64,000 nt of DNA from Phaeotremella fagi (GCA_001599715.1 BCHU01000005.1:806001-870000); one strand, 5' to 3'. Shown: positions 51,116 through 62,742, counted from the first letter of the stretch. Numbers and translations are program-made. The notes: generated by a model from the sequence alone, not told the origin.

Positions 51116-52418
51116 TTAAGCTGACCCATCATCTTCCGCATTTTCTTCTTCGGTATCTGCGAGAGCAGCGTCGAAAGGGGGTGGGCTTGCGAAGTTATTC
51201 TTGATTTCTCCCAATAAAGCCGATTCTCGTCTCCCCATCTCAAGGTCTTTTCCGGTAAGCTCGCAAACAGCCTCCGGAATGAGAGTAGCACAATGACTCA
51301 TGTGTGTGTCGATGATGAAAGGAAGTCGATCTTCATCTTTGTTGAGAATCTGATGAAGTTGAACAGCTTGACTATAGGTTTCGGGCTTGTAGTGATTTTC
51401 GGAATAGAAGAGGGAGTCTATATCCTCTTTCCACTCATCAAAGGTTTTATTTTCTTCCATGGTTTTGTCGTTAAAGTGCGTGAAGGGTATTGACATATTC
51501 GCTTGAGTATAAGAGTATTCGAGCTTGCTGGCGTATATAGCTGAGCTGTGGCGGTATTCTCCATAATCGGATTCCGTGGTGATTGAGAGTCTCAAGTGGG
51601 ACTCTGGAGTTTCGGGAAGTGGAGTGGCAGCCGTAAAACAGGTTATGACTGAGCGGCCGTTTGAGCGACTATAACCGAGCATTGAGTAAGCATGATTATT
51701 CAAAAGGAGAGTATCCATGACAAACTGGAAGCTCACTTACAAACGTTCGCACAATCTTGTAGTGACGATACCAAACTCGTCGTAGGACACGGACTTGACA
51801 GCAGTGCGATAACCAGGTTTCCCGATCGTATATCTGATTGAATCGTCGAAAACCTCTGGGGTGAGAGTAGCACAATCACTGATGTGTGAATCAATGATGA
51901 AGCACAATGTATCTAGATTTGTGAAAGCCTGGCGAAGCAATCTAGCTTCACCATAGGTCTTAGACTTGTAGCTTTCTCTTAAACAGATGAAGATTCCTAA
52001 ATCATCCTTCCACTCATCAAGGGTTCTATCTTTCTTTGTAGTCTGTTCGTGGCTGTGGGTGAAGGACTTTTCTTCTAGGTTGCTAGCCTCGATGTTTTCT
52101 TTCGTGAGATCGTCTGGGTATATAGCTGAGCTGTGGGTGTACTCCCCATCGAGGAATTTGGTGGTGATTGAGAGTCTAGGCCAGAACTCCGGTTCTCGTT
52201 CGCCAGGTGGCCCAATGGCGGTGAAAGAGGTTGTGATCACGCGACTGGGACCTTCACCGAGACTGGGTATTGAGTAAGCATCACTGTCCAAATGGAGGAG
52301 TAACCAAGGCAAGCTTGAAATTGACTTACAAATTTTCGTACACTCTTGAGTAGACCATACCATATTTCGCATAAAAGGCGTGCTTGACGGTGTCGCGGTA
52401 GCTAGGTTCTCCAATCAT
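51116..52418 (-). CDS. Orphan-domain protein, two fused copies
   Basis: Exon 1 starts at the ATG at 52416-52418 (MIGEPSYRDTVKHAFYAKYG, then MVYSRVYENF). The first repeat has SRVITTSFTAIGPPGE, WPRLSITTKFLDGEYTHSSA, TLDEWKDDLGIFICLRESY and FIIDSHISDCATLTPEVF. It runs straight into a second exon-1-like segment (YTIGKPGYRTAVKSVSYDEF, GIVTTRLCERF). A second intron at 51669-51740 (GTAAGT...TATAG, phase 2) joins to RSNGRSVITCFTAATPLPET, then TFDEWKEDIDSLFYSENHY and FIIDTHMSHCATLIPEAV. A Glu/Asp-rich tail ends at 51116. So the reading frame fuses two complete units, including both equivalents of the intron. If intron 2 is not spliced, a TAA at the donor (51737-51739) ends the protein after unit one. 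Confidence 0.65.
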
Positions 52419-52580
52419 TGTTCTGATTGATGGGCTGGTTGGTCTTTGAATAATTTCTTGCTGATGAAATTGGTTGGTGGCGAATAATCAAGAACTTGAA
52501 AGTTGGGGGGAAATCACAACAGAAAGAAGACTATAAATAACATGAAAAAGACATCGAGTCGATAGTCTGCACGGTGTGAA
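52419..52580 (-). promoter_or_regulatory. Duplicated promoter block, copy 2
   Basis: Same word order as 50541-50700, with the TATA-like word at 52532-52539, about 114 bases upstream of the two-domain gene ATG. The similarity extends into the 5' leader. Confidence 0.6.
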
Positions 52581-53921
52581 AGGATCAACATGACCTTTCT
52601 TCTTGCCTTTTACGAATCTTTGTCAATAGTGAATAAGAAGCTTGAGAGAGGTCCTCAAGTGGAGCTAGAAGAAGCTTGTTAGCTTCTAAAACGAAGCCGC
52701 CACAAACAGGTGAAAGCGCTTTAGCCACACTCGTTGATTTCCCTATGAAAGCTTGAGAGTGGTATTGACTGGATTGCTGATTGGCTATAGATGGAACGAA
52801 AAGAGAGAACGGAAATTACGGAACGAAGAAACACTTGAGATATAGTGACATGGAGATACTTTCATGAGCCACAAGTAGGAACGACGAGACGAGTTACACT
52901 TTGTATTTAAATTCATAATGATGGGTCGTAGGTGAGCGAGTGTTCGCAATATGTATGTATACCAGTACGAGGTATGAAGGGCAGTTATGCGGACAAATTC
53001 GTTCCAGGAGAGAAGTCTAGGACAGGGATTGAGTTTTCGGAATGAATTCGAATTGTCCTTGTCGCTCGATCTAATTCGACAATGGTGACAAACAGTTTGT
53101 ATATCCTTACTATACATGCTAAGTACGTTTTCTCTTATCTATCATTTTCGTTCATTAGTAATGTTGGATATGATCCGGAGCACAGTAATGGCGTCATTTA
53201 GATACTAACGTGTCAACTAGAATGCTTAGTGGATTTGTCAGACTTTCTCTTATCTACCAAAGTATATGCGGTGTTGCTGTGTGACATTGCGTACAGTTGA
53301 ACGATACCGACAGGGTACTCTCGAAGCTATTCTAAGAGCTAAATTAACTCGAGCATTGAACAGGATCGTGGAGCCCGAGATTCAATTCAAAGAGAGAAGA
53401 TCCATTATTGTATTCACGACTGGACTAACCTTATCTCTAAGATGTACTTTAACGTTAACTGCCTAAATGTTGAACAAATGACTACGCGACACGTCGATAC
53501 AAGAAGAGCTCCCCTCCTCCCAACGTATCCGACGCATCGAAACTAAATGCCTTGTCCACCGAAAAACCGACAGCCCGAGGGATGGAGGGATAGGAATACG
53601 AGGAATCTTTGTCAGCTTTTGTATCCTGCTTATGAAGAATAACGTAAACCTTCGGAGTACGACGTCGGATCCGACAGGTTCTGAATGTAAGAACGTCGAG
53701 TCGAGTCAACTTGTCTTGGTGATTACCCTGAAACGGGAAAAGGGCGTTGATTGGCCAAAGGATGGGTTGACTAACCCGAAAGGATGTTAGGTGGTGGTTG
53801 ACGTGTGAAAAAAACAAGATCTCTACTTATATGAATTAAATCCCCCCCCCTCCTCTTTTCTTTCTTCATCTTCCATTCACTTTCACTTTACTTACATATT
53901 ATATTGATCTTACAATACAAT
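52581..53921. other. Intergenic region with no assignable gene
   Basis: About 1.3 kb. Open frames at 52785-53117 (-), 53266-53466 (+) and 53482-53817 (-) are not supported: the last has no ATG. A CT-rich run with a C8 tract near 53845-53880 is probably the core promoter of the plus-strand gene at 54534. Confidence 0.45.
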
Positions 53922-53933
53922 ATGTCTGCTTAA
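53922..53933 (+). promoter_or_regulatory. Three-codon upstream ORF in the 5' leader
   Basis: ATG-TCT-GCT-TAA lies about 600 bases upstream of the first in-frame ATG of the downstream protein. It would be the first AUG met if transcription starts within the CT-rich run, so it could dampen translation or favour reinitiation. Confidence 0.4.
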
Positions 53934-54533
53934 ATAACAACAATCAAATCAAACAACAGATAACAACAACAACGAAGTAATCTAACCCAACTAACCAATC
54001 TACCACTTCGTTCCCACACCCATCTCGCTTTTATCATAAACCCTACCCAAACAACTCTATCAACAATTTCACAAACAACTCAATCTTCCACTTCACTTTC
54101 TATCAAACCAATTATCAAATTGTCTAACCAACTTAAAAACCAAACAACTTCAACTGTTAACAGCATCAATCAAAATGTCGTCCCCACTTCAAACTTTCCC
54201 ACCACCCTCATTGATTTTACATCGAACTCAACCGGGTCCACAAACTTCTCCAAGTCAACAACCGCCTCCCCCTCCGTCACTTCAAGTAGGCTTGACGACA
54301 CTCTACCAACCAGATTAAACAATTCGAACCTAGTCTTAACGACTGATAACAAGGTATTCAATCAATCTACATCAACATCGGTATCAACGATCACGTCAAC
54401 ATCAACGTCTTTGGGAACAACAACTTCAACACCGTCGTCCCTCTTAAAAACAAAATTTGAAAATCATCAAAACAAGAAGAATCTAGATATCTCTTCAATC
54501 ATTTTAAAATCGAATCTCAATCTTCATTCAGAA

Positions 54534-55784
54534 ATGAGATTCACATCACCAAACCCAACTCGACCCAAGTTAACACCCTTGGGTCAGAGATTACTTCATC
54601 TCTCTAACATGAAACTTTCATCGTTAGAAGTTCCAATTGGTGGTAGAGAAACATCGAGTTCTCTATGGAAAGAAGTAATCGTTCGTGAAGCTGTTCGATC
54701 AGCTTGGAAATCTGTCGACGACGATTCTACCGTCAACGACATGACCAACTGGCACAGTTCAACTGCCATGGGGTTGAACGTCATTGGTGAAGAAGAGGAA
54801 GAAGAGGATGAAGATGAGGTCATGAGTGAAATCAACGAAGGTCCAATTTCAAACAGATCTTCGAGAGGCGAAGAAAGATGGTTCGAAGAATTACTGTCAA
54901 CACTCGGTGATGAAGAATTCGATTTCGTCGATAACCAAAATCAAAACGTTGAAGCTGAATGGACAGAATCATGTGTCTCGATAGCTTCAGCTGATGATTA
55001 CTTCGATTTGGACGTTGAAGAAATGGAAGCTTACACTTTACCAAGTGTGACTTCACCGCCGCTTTCACCGGTTTCATCTGTTTCAATCTTGTCACCAGAA
55101 TCTTCTTCCATCTCTCTCAGTTCATCTTCGTCCTCAGCCACTTCCACTTCCACTTTATCTTCATCACTCTCACTTCAAATGCCTTCACTCAATTCCGATT
55201 CATTCTCCACCTCTGCCTATTCACCTGATCGTTATCGGCCTCTCGAATCGGGATCGACATCGGCATCGGAATCAGAGATCAACTATATCGATAACGAGAT
55301 CGACCCAGTCGAAATTGATATCGTCGAAGTTGAAACCTTTTCAGAATGTTCGGAATGCGAATCCATCACCTCTTTCGATGACGACGACGACGAAAGATAT
55401 CTGAACAATTCGTCCCATTCCCTCCCACCGAAAACTCCTATTCTATTAGGTAAAAAAGAAATCCAATTCACCTTGAACTCCGATTCAATCTCTTCAACAC
55501 AATCGTCACCTGAATATCAACCACAGGTTGACGACGACGAATACGACGAATTGGAATGTGACAACCTCGATCTCCCACCTCCCCTCTATCGATCAATGTC
55601 TTCATCGACATGTTCCAGTTCAGGTGAATTCGATCAAGATAGATCGGTTTGTAAAACGCCTCCTCCGAATTGTGAGGAATTGGAGGATTTCAATCATTGG
55701 GATTTGGATCTTTTGCGTGCTCGTGGTGCTGGCAAAGCTCAGGTCAACGATTGGGTTTCAGGTTTAGATCTTAGTTTAGTTTAG
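54534..55784 (+). CDS. Hypothetical acidic Ser-rich protein, about 416 residues or longer
   Basis: Uninterrupted frame. From the first ATG (54534) it starts RFTSPNPTRPKLTPLGQRLL and LWKEVIVREAVRSAWKSVDD, then a Glu/Asp run, GEERWFEELLSTLGDEEFDF, long Ser/Pro-rich stretches, and KTPILLGKKEIQFTL. The end is compact: ELEDFNHWDLDLLRARGAGK, AQVNDWVSGLDLSLV. The frame is open without a stop back to 53964, and the preceding 138 codons (from a TTG at 54120) are Ser/Thr/Asn-rich, so the protein might start at a non-AUG codon. Many SP/TP sites suggest phospho-regulation. The conserved-looking end may be an interaction motif. Family unknown. Confidence 0.65.
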   Translation: MRFTSPNPTRPKLTPLGQRLLHLSNMKLSSLEVPIGGRETSSSLWKEVIVREAVRSAWKSVDDDSTVNDMTNWHSSTAMGLNVIGEEEEEEDEDEVMSEINEGPISNRSSRGEERWFEELLSTLGDEEFDFVDNQNQNVEAEWTESCVSIASADDYFDLDVEEMEAYTLPSVTSPPLSPVSSVSILSPESSSISLSSSSSSATSTSTLSSSLSLQMPSLNSDSFSTSAYSPDRYRPLESGSTSASESEINYIDNEIDPVEIDIVEVETFSECSECESITSFDDDDDERYLNNSSHSLPPKTPILLGKKEIQFTLNSDSISSTQSSPEYQPQVDDDEYDELECDNLDLPPPLYRSMSSSTCSSSGEFDQDRSVCKTPPPNCEELEDFNHWDLDLLRARGAGKAQVNDWVSGLDLSLV

Positions 55785-56408
55785 TGACTGTTTTTTTCTT
55801 TCTTTTTCATCTCGTTATCACCATCACCATCACCATCACCCTCCAGATCACCTTTTTTTTTGGCCTTCCCTTCCCACTCCCACTTCCATCGTTCAACCAT
55901 TTCATACATAGTCTTTCCCTTTTCGACATAAAATTATAAAAACCCATAAAAATAGATTCGATTCGCTTTTTTTAATTAGTTTCCCAAGGATATGAATTAA
56001 TAAAATTGTAAAAGAAAAAAACGCTTCGAGGTTGCCTTGCCAAAAAGCATCTAACATTCGTGGACTGAATTTATATACATGACTAAGACTGATTGTTCAA
56101 AAGACATCAACTTCTACCCCAATTGCAAGTTCAAAACGCTTGTGTTTTGAAAAAACCTCCGAAATCCCCATATCATGTAAATAAAATGGTGGTAGTTGTG
56201 ATAGTAAAATATCAAACGTGAGAAGAAGAGAGGAACTACTTTTTAAAGAAATGGGAAATGGTAAAAAAAGAAAAAGGAAACCAACTAATTTTTTTTTGTA
56301 TTTAATCTTTTTTTAATGGGATTGACAATGCGATAAAATAAAGAAGAAAAGAAAAACATTTTTACAATAAAACAAAAAGACGTCAAATCGATTTTTCGAA
56401 ACTGGGAA
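55785..56408. other. Convergent 3' region
   Basis: 624 bases, A/T-rich with poly-A and poly-T runs and a CACCAT microsatellite at about 55818-55842. Consistent with two 3' UTRs. No gene seen. Confidence 0.55.
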
Positions 56409-59191
56409 TCATGATTCAGGTGGAGCATTTGTCATTCCACCTTCTAAAGATTTATGTGCCTTTGTAGGTAGAGTTTATTAGCATTAGATCTGGATAGCAA
56501 TCAAGACTAAAGGGCTTACCTGTAAATCACGCATTACCTGTGGATCTAACGGTAAAACCGATTTTCGTCTGACATGAGGACTAGGCGATGAATTCAAATT
56601 CGATGGACTGCTATGTATACCTAAACCGACTGGTACAGTTGGCTAAAAGAAATCGTCAACACAGATAATCAAAAGGTTCAGATGGAAACCTACCGAAGCT
56701 CTGTCTACACCAGGATCAGCCAATGGTACAACATCATCAGCGATCGATCTGTCCAATGTGAAACTTTCAGAAACGTCAAATCCGTTAGCTGTCATATCGA
56801 CTGAAACATCTGTTAAAGTGTCTTCCTCGAATGGTTCAGGTCGAGGTGCTGGTGTCTCAGTTAACGATTTCGGCGGTGGTAAAGTTGATCCGGAAGCGTT
56901 GAAATTCGCTAATGCCTGTTCACGAAGTTTCTCCCATTCGTCATATCGAGTCATTGCTTTCTCGCTCTCCCTAGGGATATCGTTCAGTATCTGCCGTTTT
57001 TATAAAAACTAACGACACTCACATTCTTCTTTGGTTTTTATAATTCGTCTGACAAACTTCAAACATTTCTAAATTAATTTCCATAAACAGTTTCAAAGCG
57101 TTGTAAACCATTCCATGTATTGTTCTACGATGCAGTGGTAAGTCATCATCCAATTTCAACGACTTACCGATTCCAATGAGATTTCGAATTTTGGTAAAGA
57201 GGTGGGAAAACTATAGGTAAAATGATACCGATATGTTCACCCATTAGATTCACTATATATTCGTTGTTCCAATAATACAAAGCTCGTTCAGCAACCTAAA
57301 GAACAGCCGTCAGTGAATGAAATCATTTCCCCCAACAAACACCCACCTGGAAATGTTGACTATTGATACATCTAGCAATCTGCTGGAAAAGCGGTATCAT
57401 GATCTTTGTGAATTCCGTGTTCTCAATGACATCAAGGATCTCTTCGACTTCGTTAAGGAACATGACTTCTTTCGGTGAATTGACTTTTGGCCAATATCTC
57501 AGTAAACCCAATAAAACCTCTTCGGTCAATTGAGCGTCTTTCTCTAAAAACTGGACGACACAGTAAGCCAGTTGTGGATGATACAAGGTGAGGGATTTAG
57601 CTTTGTGTAGCGGAATCAGGGTTCTCGTCAAGAACGTCTTGTGTTCTTCTTTGAGTGGTAAGGCGAAACCGTTGATGATTGATCCAAGAATCTCTAGTAG
57701 TTCTGCGATACCGTTGTGTCTCTCGGTTTCGTAGACGAATTGGAAAAAGACGTTGTTGATGGATCGACGAATGAACGCTCGGAGATTAAGGAATTTCCCG
57801 TAGATACGATGAAGGGTTGTCTTCAAGAAATCTCTTTCACGTGGATCTTCACTGTCAAAGAGTTCAAGTAACTACCATGAGTCAGTTCATGTTCAATCTG
57901 TATTACCCACCTGAAGAACAAAGGCCTGATCAATCCATCGTTTACCAATGTTCGTACTGAATTCAGGGGATTCAACGAAACGCAAGAAGAATTCGTAAAC
58001 GATTTGTAAATGTGGCCAAGCGAGTTCGAGAACAGGTTCGTCTTCCTCTGGATCGAAAGCGTCACCAGTGGGGTTGACTTGAGGTGGGATTGATCTGAAC
58101 AAATTGGAGGCAAACTGTGATAGAGGTGAGTTCTAACACAGGTAACGTCAGACATACCATTCCAACCACCTCTGGATAAGCCTGTTCCGTGATCACACCT
58201 CTTTGAGTGGTGATGTATTCCAGCATTTCATGTAGAGTCTGCGATTTGATCTGTTTCCCGTTAAGTTCACTACTGGCATCATTGAAATCAAAGACAACAC
58301 GACATTGTTGAAGTTTCCGTAAGAAAAGGTCGTTACGATCTTCCGCTCGAACCTCTGAAAACGGAGTTAGTGTGAACAACATATTCCAGTGTGATGACAT
58401 ACCAGCAAACGTGGGCAACTTTTGAATCTCAACCTTCTCCGTTACATAGAATCTACTACTTCTTTGTTTTCTTGGAGTTTTACCAACAATCGGAATGGTA
58501 TCTTTTGGACCTGCTCTCAAACGATTCAATTGACCAGCTCTAGGTGGAGTAGCCAAGCCATCGGGACCCAAGGTACTTCCACGATCTGGTGAACTGATTC
58601 CTCGTCCATGTGGTGAATGTGGAATTGGATCAGCTGGCATTTCACTGTTGATTGAACCAGCTGGATCACCAGATATGACAACTAGCGGTGGAGCCGGTGA
58701 TGTTTTCTCTGTAACTGGTGAACGTCGTGGTGTTGTTGGTTGATTCTGTTGATTGTTACCTGGTGTTAGATTGTTACCATCATGGAAAGGTGGTTGGGTT
58801 GGTCTTGATAACGGTGATGCTGGTCCTGGAGATGACGAGGGTCCTGCACCTGGTGATAGATTGGGTACTGCAGGTTGGGGTTTACTAGATGTCGATGGGG
58901 AAGGTGATTTACTTTTACTTTCTGGTCCCGATTTAGATCGTCCAGTGAGGTTCTAGAAGTGGAAGATGTCAGTGAATGTTCATTGTTTGCTGGTGTGTAG
59001 ACAGCTGTTGACATAAAGGGGTCAAGAAGTTTGGTATTACGTCTCCATCGAATCGTGTCTCAATTTCCTTTCATTGTATGTCTTGACGAACAAACTTTAA
59101 ACTCATTCCGATTCTTCCCAGGCAGCATTGTGGTCGGAAGTGAAGAGGGATATGAACTTACCATTGCCTTTTTGAAGCCCTTCATGTTCAT
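56409..59191 (-). CDS. RTS1: PP2A regulatory subunit B56/Rts1
   Basis: Targets protein phosphatase 2A. Exon 1 ([13 protein letters not shown] at 59189-59191; a second ATG at 59185) is separated from exon 2 by a ~200-base intron. A disordered N-terminal part with TP/SP sites follows ([20 protein letters not shown]). The HEAT-like B56 core starts about 58470: [15 protein letters not shown], then [100 protein letters not shown] and [20 protein letters not shown]. These are near-invariant across eukaryotes. The C-terminus is Pro/Ser-rich and ends TNAPPES. Confidence 0.95.
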
Positions 59192-59794
59192 GTCAGATCG
59201 CGTTCAAGTAGACGAAACAAACGTATTGAATGGATACTGTTGAAATGGGGAAGGGGGTTGGGGTTGAAGTTGAAGTTGAGTCGTGGTGTTGGTCTGATCG
59301 TAGGGTATTGGAATGGTAGATGTGAAGAAGAGAGGGAATGAGACGAGCGAGGTGAGGAGGGAGATGTAGTTGGATTGTTTATGAAATAGAGTAGTGTTTG
59401 TTTAACACCCAAACTAGGGTTGGTTACGCTTTGTCCGCTAGTTCCTGTAGAGACGAGTTGGTGATTGAAGCTTTGTTTGGCTGATACCTCAGTCTATTGT
59501 TGAGTATATAAGTTGTAGTGAATAGGTATAGATAGAAGTGTAGGTGTAGATGTAGATGTAGTATGGATGTGAGTCTAATTGTGTACAGTAATAGAGTAGA
59601 ACACTCACGCTCACACTCACACTAACCACCTAAATGGCTGGGAGCGTCATTAACCAATCAGACTTCATTATAGTACTTTATTAAATCCACCCTTTAACCC
59701 CAATTACTATTCCGTTTTCAACATCCTCCTTACATTCTTATTCTCACCCTCAACAACTTACTCACCATCCCCACCCCCAGTCCCATCTATCAAA
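59192..59794. other. Divergent promoter region RTS1 / QCR9
   Basis: 603 bases. Contains GTAGATGTAGATGTAG-type short repeats near 59530-59560 and ACTCACGCTCACACTCACAC near 59600-59620. No gene seen. Confidence 0.5.
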
Positions 59795-60495
59795 ATGGCA
59801 TCCGTAAGTCAATCCCACTATCATCTTCCACGAATCATACCATACCTTCAATCCCATGTACTGACTTGACCTTCCTTTCTTCCATTCCTCATTTTCACCT
59901 ACGTCTTCCGATTTTTCCCGTCATTCTATCATCAATATCTTCAACACAACGAAAATACGAAACCTTACAACCCAAACAATCCCACTCTCACCACTCAACA
60001 ACAAATCGATTGACTGTATCTCCTCTTAATGTTAAATTGGATTGCAACCTCAAATTGGACCCGATCTCAATTGACTTCCATCCATCTATCTATTTATACC
60101 AAAACCATCGTGTGGAACCAATAGCCAATCTACAACACCCTCTTCAAACGTAACTCAGTGTTCGTCTCTGCCATCTTCCTCGGTGCATTCACTTTCTCGA
60201 TGGGTTTCGACATAGCCACCTCCGCTTTCTGGGATAACCATAACAAAGGTGTAAGTTGAATCGTCCTGATTGAATCAGGATATGTTTCTTTGGGTCGTGG
60301 AGCAATAATAGCGACGAGTGTCACCGTCATGATGTTCGCGATTGCAATACCATTCATTCGCTGGAATTGGAACTCCTATCACTCCCTCTTCCGATTCTTC
60401 TTTATTCCCTAGTGCAATCGAATACTTAACTAACGATACAATAACAGAAACAATGGAAAGACATCCGTTACAAATACGTAGAAGCTTCAGAGTAG
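59795..60495 (+). CDS. QCR9: Cytochrome bc1 complex subunit 9 (Qcr9/UQCR10)
   Basis: Small inner-membrane subunit of respiratory complex III. Three exons: 59795-59803 (M-A-S), 60125-60250 and 60448-60495, with introns of 321 and 197 bases, long for this genome. The 183 coding bases give 60 residues. The product reads PIYNTLFKRNSVFVSAIFLG, then AFTFSMGFDIATSAFWDNHN, KGKQWKDIRYKYVEASE. This matches Qcr9 in length, in the single membrane helix and in the NHNKGKxWKD motif. The spliced protein is too fragmented to stand out in a plain reading-frame search. Confidence 0.92.
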
Positions 60496-60975
60496 ATTCA
60501 CCGTGCCAAATGAAAACAAGGAGGAGGTCGTAGAAATAAATCCCTGTTGGGAGATATTTATGCAATTTGTTTCAATCACATGTTAAAGCAGAATTCGTGT
60601 TTTAGCTCGTCCCAACTTACCGTGCATTGCTCTTATTACCACTCACTTAAGAGAGATTAATTGGTTCTATTCAAGTTGTGAGGAATGATTATTTGAATCG
60701 CGATTTGGAGTGTTTGAAAAGACTACGGTATCAAAAGACATAGCAATACGAATGAACTCCACCTTTCGCGTCCACTTTCACTTCCACCATCACTTCAATT
60801 GTAGTCAGTCAAATCTAATTCATCCATCCTACCAGAGCAAGAAACATAGAATCATGAGAAGATAAAAGTATCAACAGTCTCAATCCGAACCTGAACAGAA
60901 CAGACAAGTTTACAAATAAACAAACGAAAAGACTTTAGACGGGTAACGATCAATGTCCAAACGACCTTCCTCACG
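60496..60975. other. Intergenic region
   Basis: 480 bases: QCR9 3' UTR and the glutaminyl cyclase promoter. Nothing else seen. Confidence 0.45.
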
Positions 60976-62491
60976 ATGATGCAATTTCCAATAACCCTCC
61001 TTCTCCTATTCTCCTCCTCCTCCTATCTAACAGAAGCAAGATCAGAAGAAAGGGAATTCCATCAACTCTCCTCGACCTCCTTAAAATCTCTTGTTGACCT
61101 TGATCCACCCCAATGGGAGGCCGTTGATCAAGGTCATCTAGGAAAATTGTTGATACCCCGAGCGTGTAAGTTTGATTTTCTCTTGTTGAAGAAGGGAGTT
61201 TTATTGATTGGTGTATTAGCTGGATCACATAATAAGTTCGTCTCACCACTCCATGATTGAATATGGATATTAACTATACGTTTTCCCTAATAGTACATTG
61301 ATCCAAAATTATATTTCATCGATTTTCAAAAAACTAGAATGGCATGAGGAGAGGGTAAGTCCCATCCAACCCACCAAACACTAACCCAACCGCAGGTCAC
61401 ATTCACCGACCAAACCCCAATAGGACCCATCTCATTCACGAACCTAATCTACACCTACCCCTCCCCAACAACCCAAAAGAACCTAATCCTCTCCGCCCAT
61501 TTCGATTCCAAATATTTCCCCACGTCCCCCGAAAATCAATTCATAGGTGCAACAGATTCAGCAGGTCCTGTAGCGATGTTACTCGATCTAGCTGAATTCG
61601 TTACTCCTCTACTTAAAGCTCGTCGAGGTAGGATGGAGAGTTGGACACCTATTTTGATGGAGGGTTTTGATGAGGAGTTGATGGCTGAGACGGGTTTACA
61701 GTTTATCTTCTTTGATGGGGAAGAGGCTTTTGAAGATTGGACGGATACTGATAGTATCTACGGATCGAGGTGGGTCAGAGTATCAATACAATATCTAAAG
61801 CTGAACACCCAATCAGATATCTAGCTGAACTATGGTCAAAAACCTATTTACCCCGAGACCACCCTCTCCAATCCAGAAGGATGTCACCGCCCCCAACAAA
61901 ACTCTCTACCATAGACCACCTAATCCTCTTAGACCTCCTAGGCAATTCCCACTGTAAAATCTATTCGTATTTCCGTGAAACGGATTGGTTACACGATAGA
62001 ATGGCTTCTGCAGATGAGAGGTTGAGGGAAGCTAACCTGGTTCAAGTTGACGTTGGTGAATTAGGTTGGTTCCCTGATTGGAGGATGAGTGGGGGGATAG
62101 GTGATGATCACGTTCCAGTGAGTCAGTCTTGTTTCGATTCTTTTACCAGTTTGTTGAGAAAGGAATTATCTAGTTCCTCCAAAGAGGTGTCAGTATCTTT
62201 CACGTCATTTCAAACCCATTCCCAAAAGTATGGCATACGTTAGCGGTAAGTTATATCAAAATCACCAATCCAAACGATTAATCTGACATCAACGCGTTGT
62301 AGGACGACGCTTCGGCTCTCCATCTACCAGCTCTCAGACGTTGGAACAGGATTCTCAGAGTTTTCACGGTCGAGTATCTGGGTTTGGTCTTGGATTCTGA
62401 CTCCGTGGGGAGGGGTAAGAAAGATGAATTGGTGAGTGTGTTTCTTGAGGTATAATCAATTTGGGATATTTGGCTGATTGCTTGTTAGTAG
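60976..62491 (+). CDS. QPCT: Glutaminyl-peptide cyclotransferase (glutaminyl cyclase), ER-retained
   Basis: Zinc enzyme of the M28 fold that converts N-terminal Gln to pyroglutamate on secretory proteins. Signal peptide MMQFPITLLLLFSSSSYLTE, then SLKSLVDLDPPQWEAVDQGH. Core motifs: NLILSAHFDSKYF, GATDSAGPVAMLLDLAEF (zinc Asp), FIFFDGEEAFEDWTDTDSIY (catalytic and zinc Glu), LDLLGN, GIGDDHVPFLQRGVSIFHVI (zinc His, across an intron) and NPFPKVWHTLADDAS. The last helix is RRWNRILRVFTVEYLGLVL. After DSDSVGRGKKDEL an intron (62432-62488) is followed directly by TAG (62489-62491), so the spliced protein ends in the ER-retrieval signal KDEL. Unspliced reading gives seven more residues and TAA. Confidence 0.92.
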
Positions 62492-62742
62492 TCCTTTCAC
62501 GAGTTGATGACATGAGAATGAGATTGATGAGAGGGGAGGGTCGTTTGATGTAACGTACAGCTTGGCTTCAGACGTATAGAAAAACGTTTCTCCTGTTTAA
62601 AGATAAAATCTTGGTTATCTTGTAGAATATCATGAACCGACATGCAAAACTTTTGCAAATTGTCCAAATTGATGACCCACAAAAAAGATTAAATCCCAAT
62701 GCATCATCATCACAAAGCCATACAAAACAACCTCCCCGCTGC
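62492..62742. other. Convergent 3' intergenic region
   Basis: 251 bases between the glutaminyl cyclase stop and the NDUFS2 stop. 3' UTRs only. Confidence 0.5.

Noticed and set aside
53482..53817. Minus-strand 111-codon frame
   Set aside because: No ATG and no convincing upstream exon. It sits in the probable promoter of the gene at 54534.
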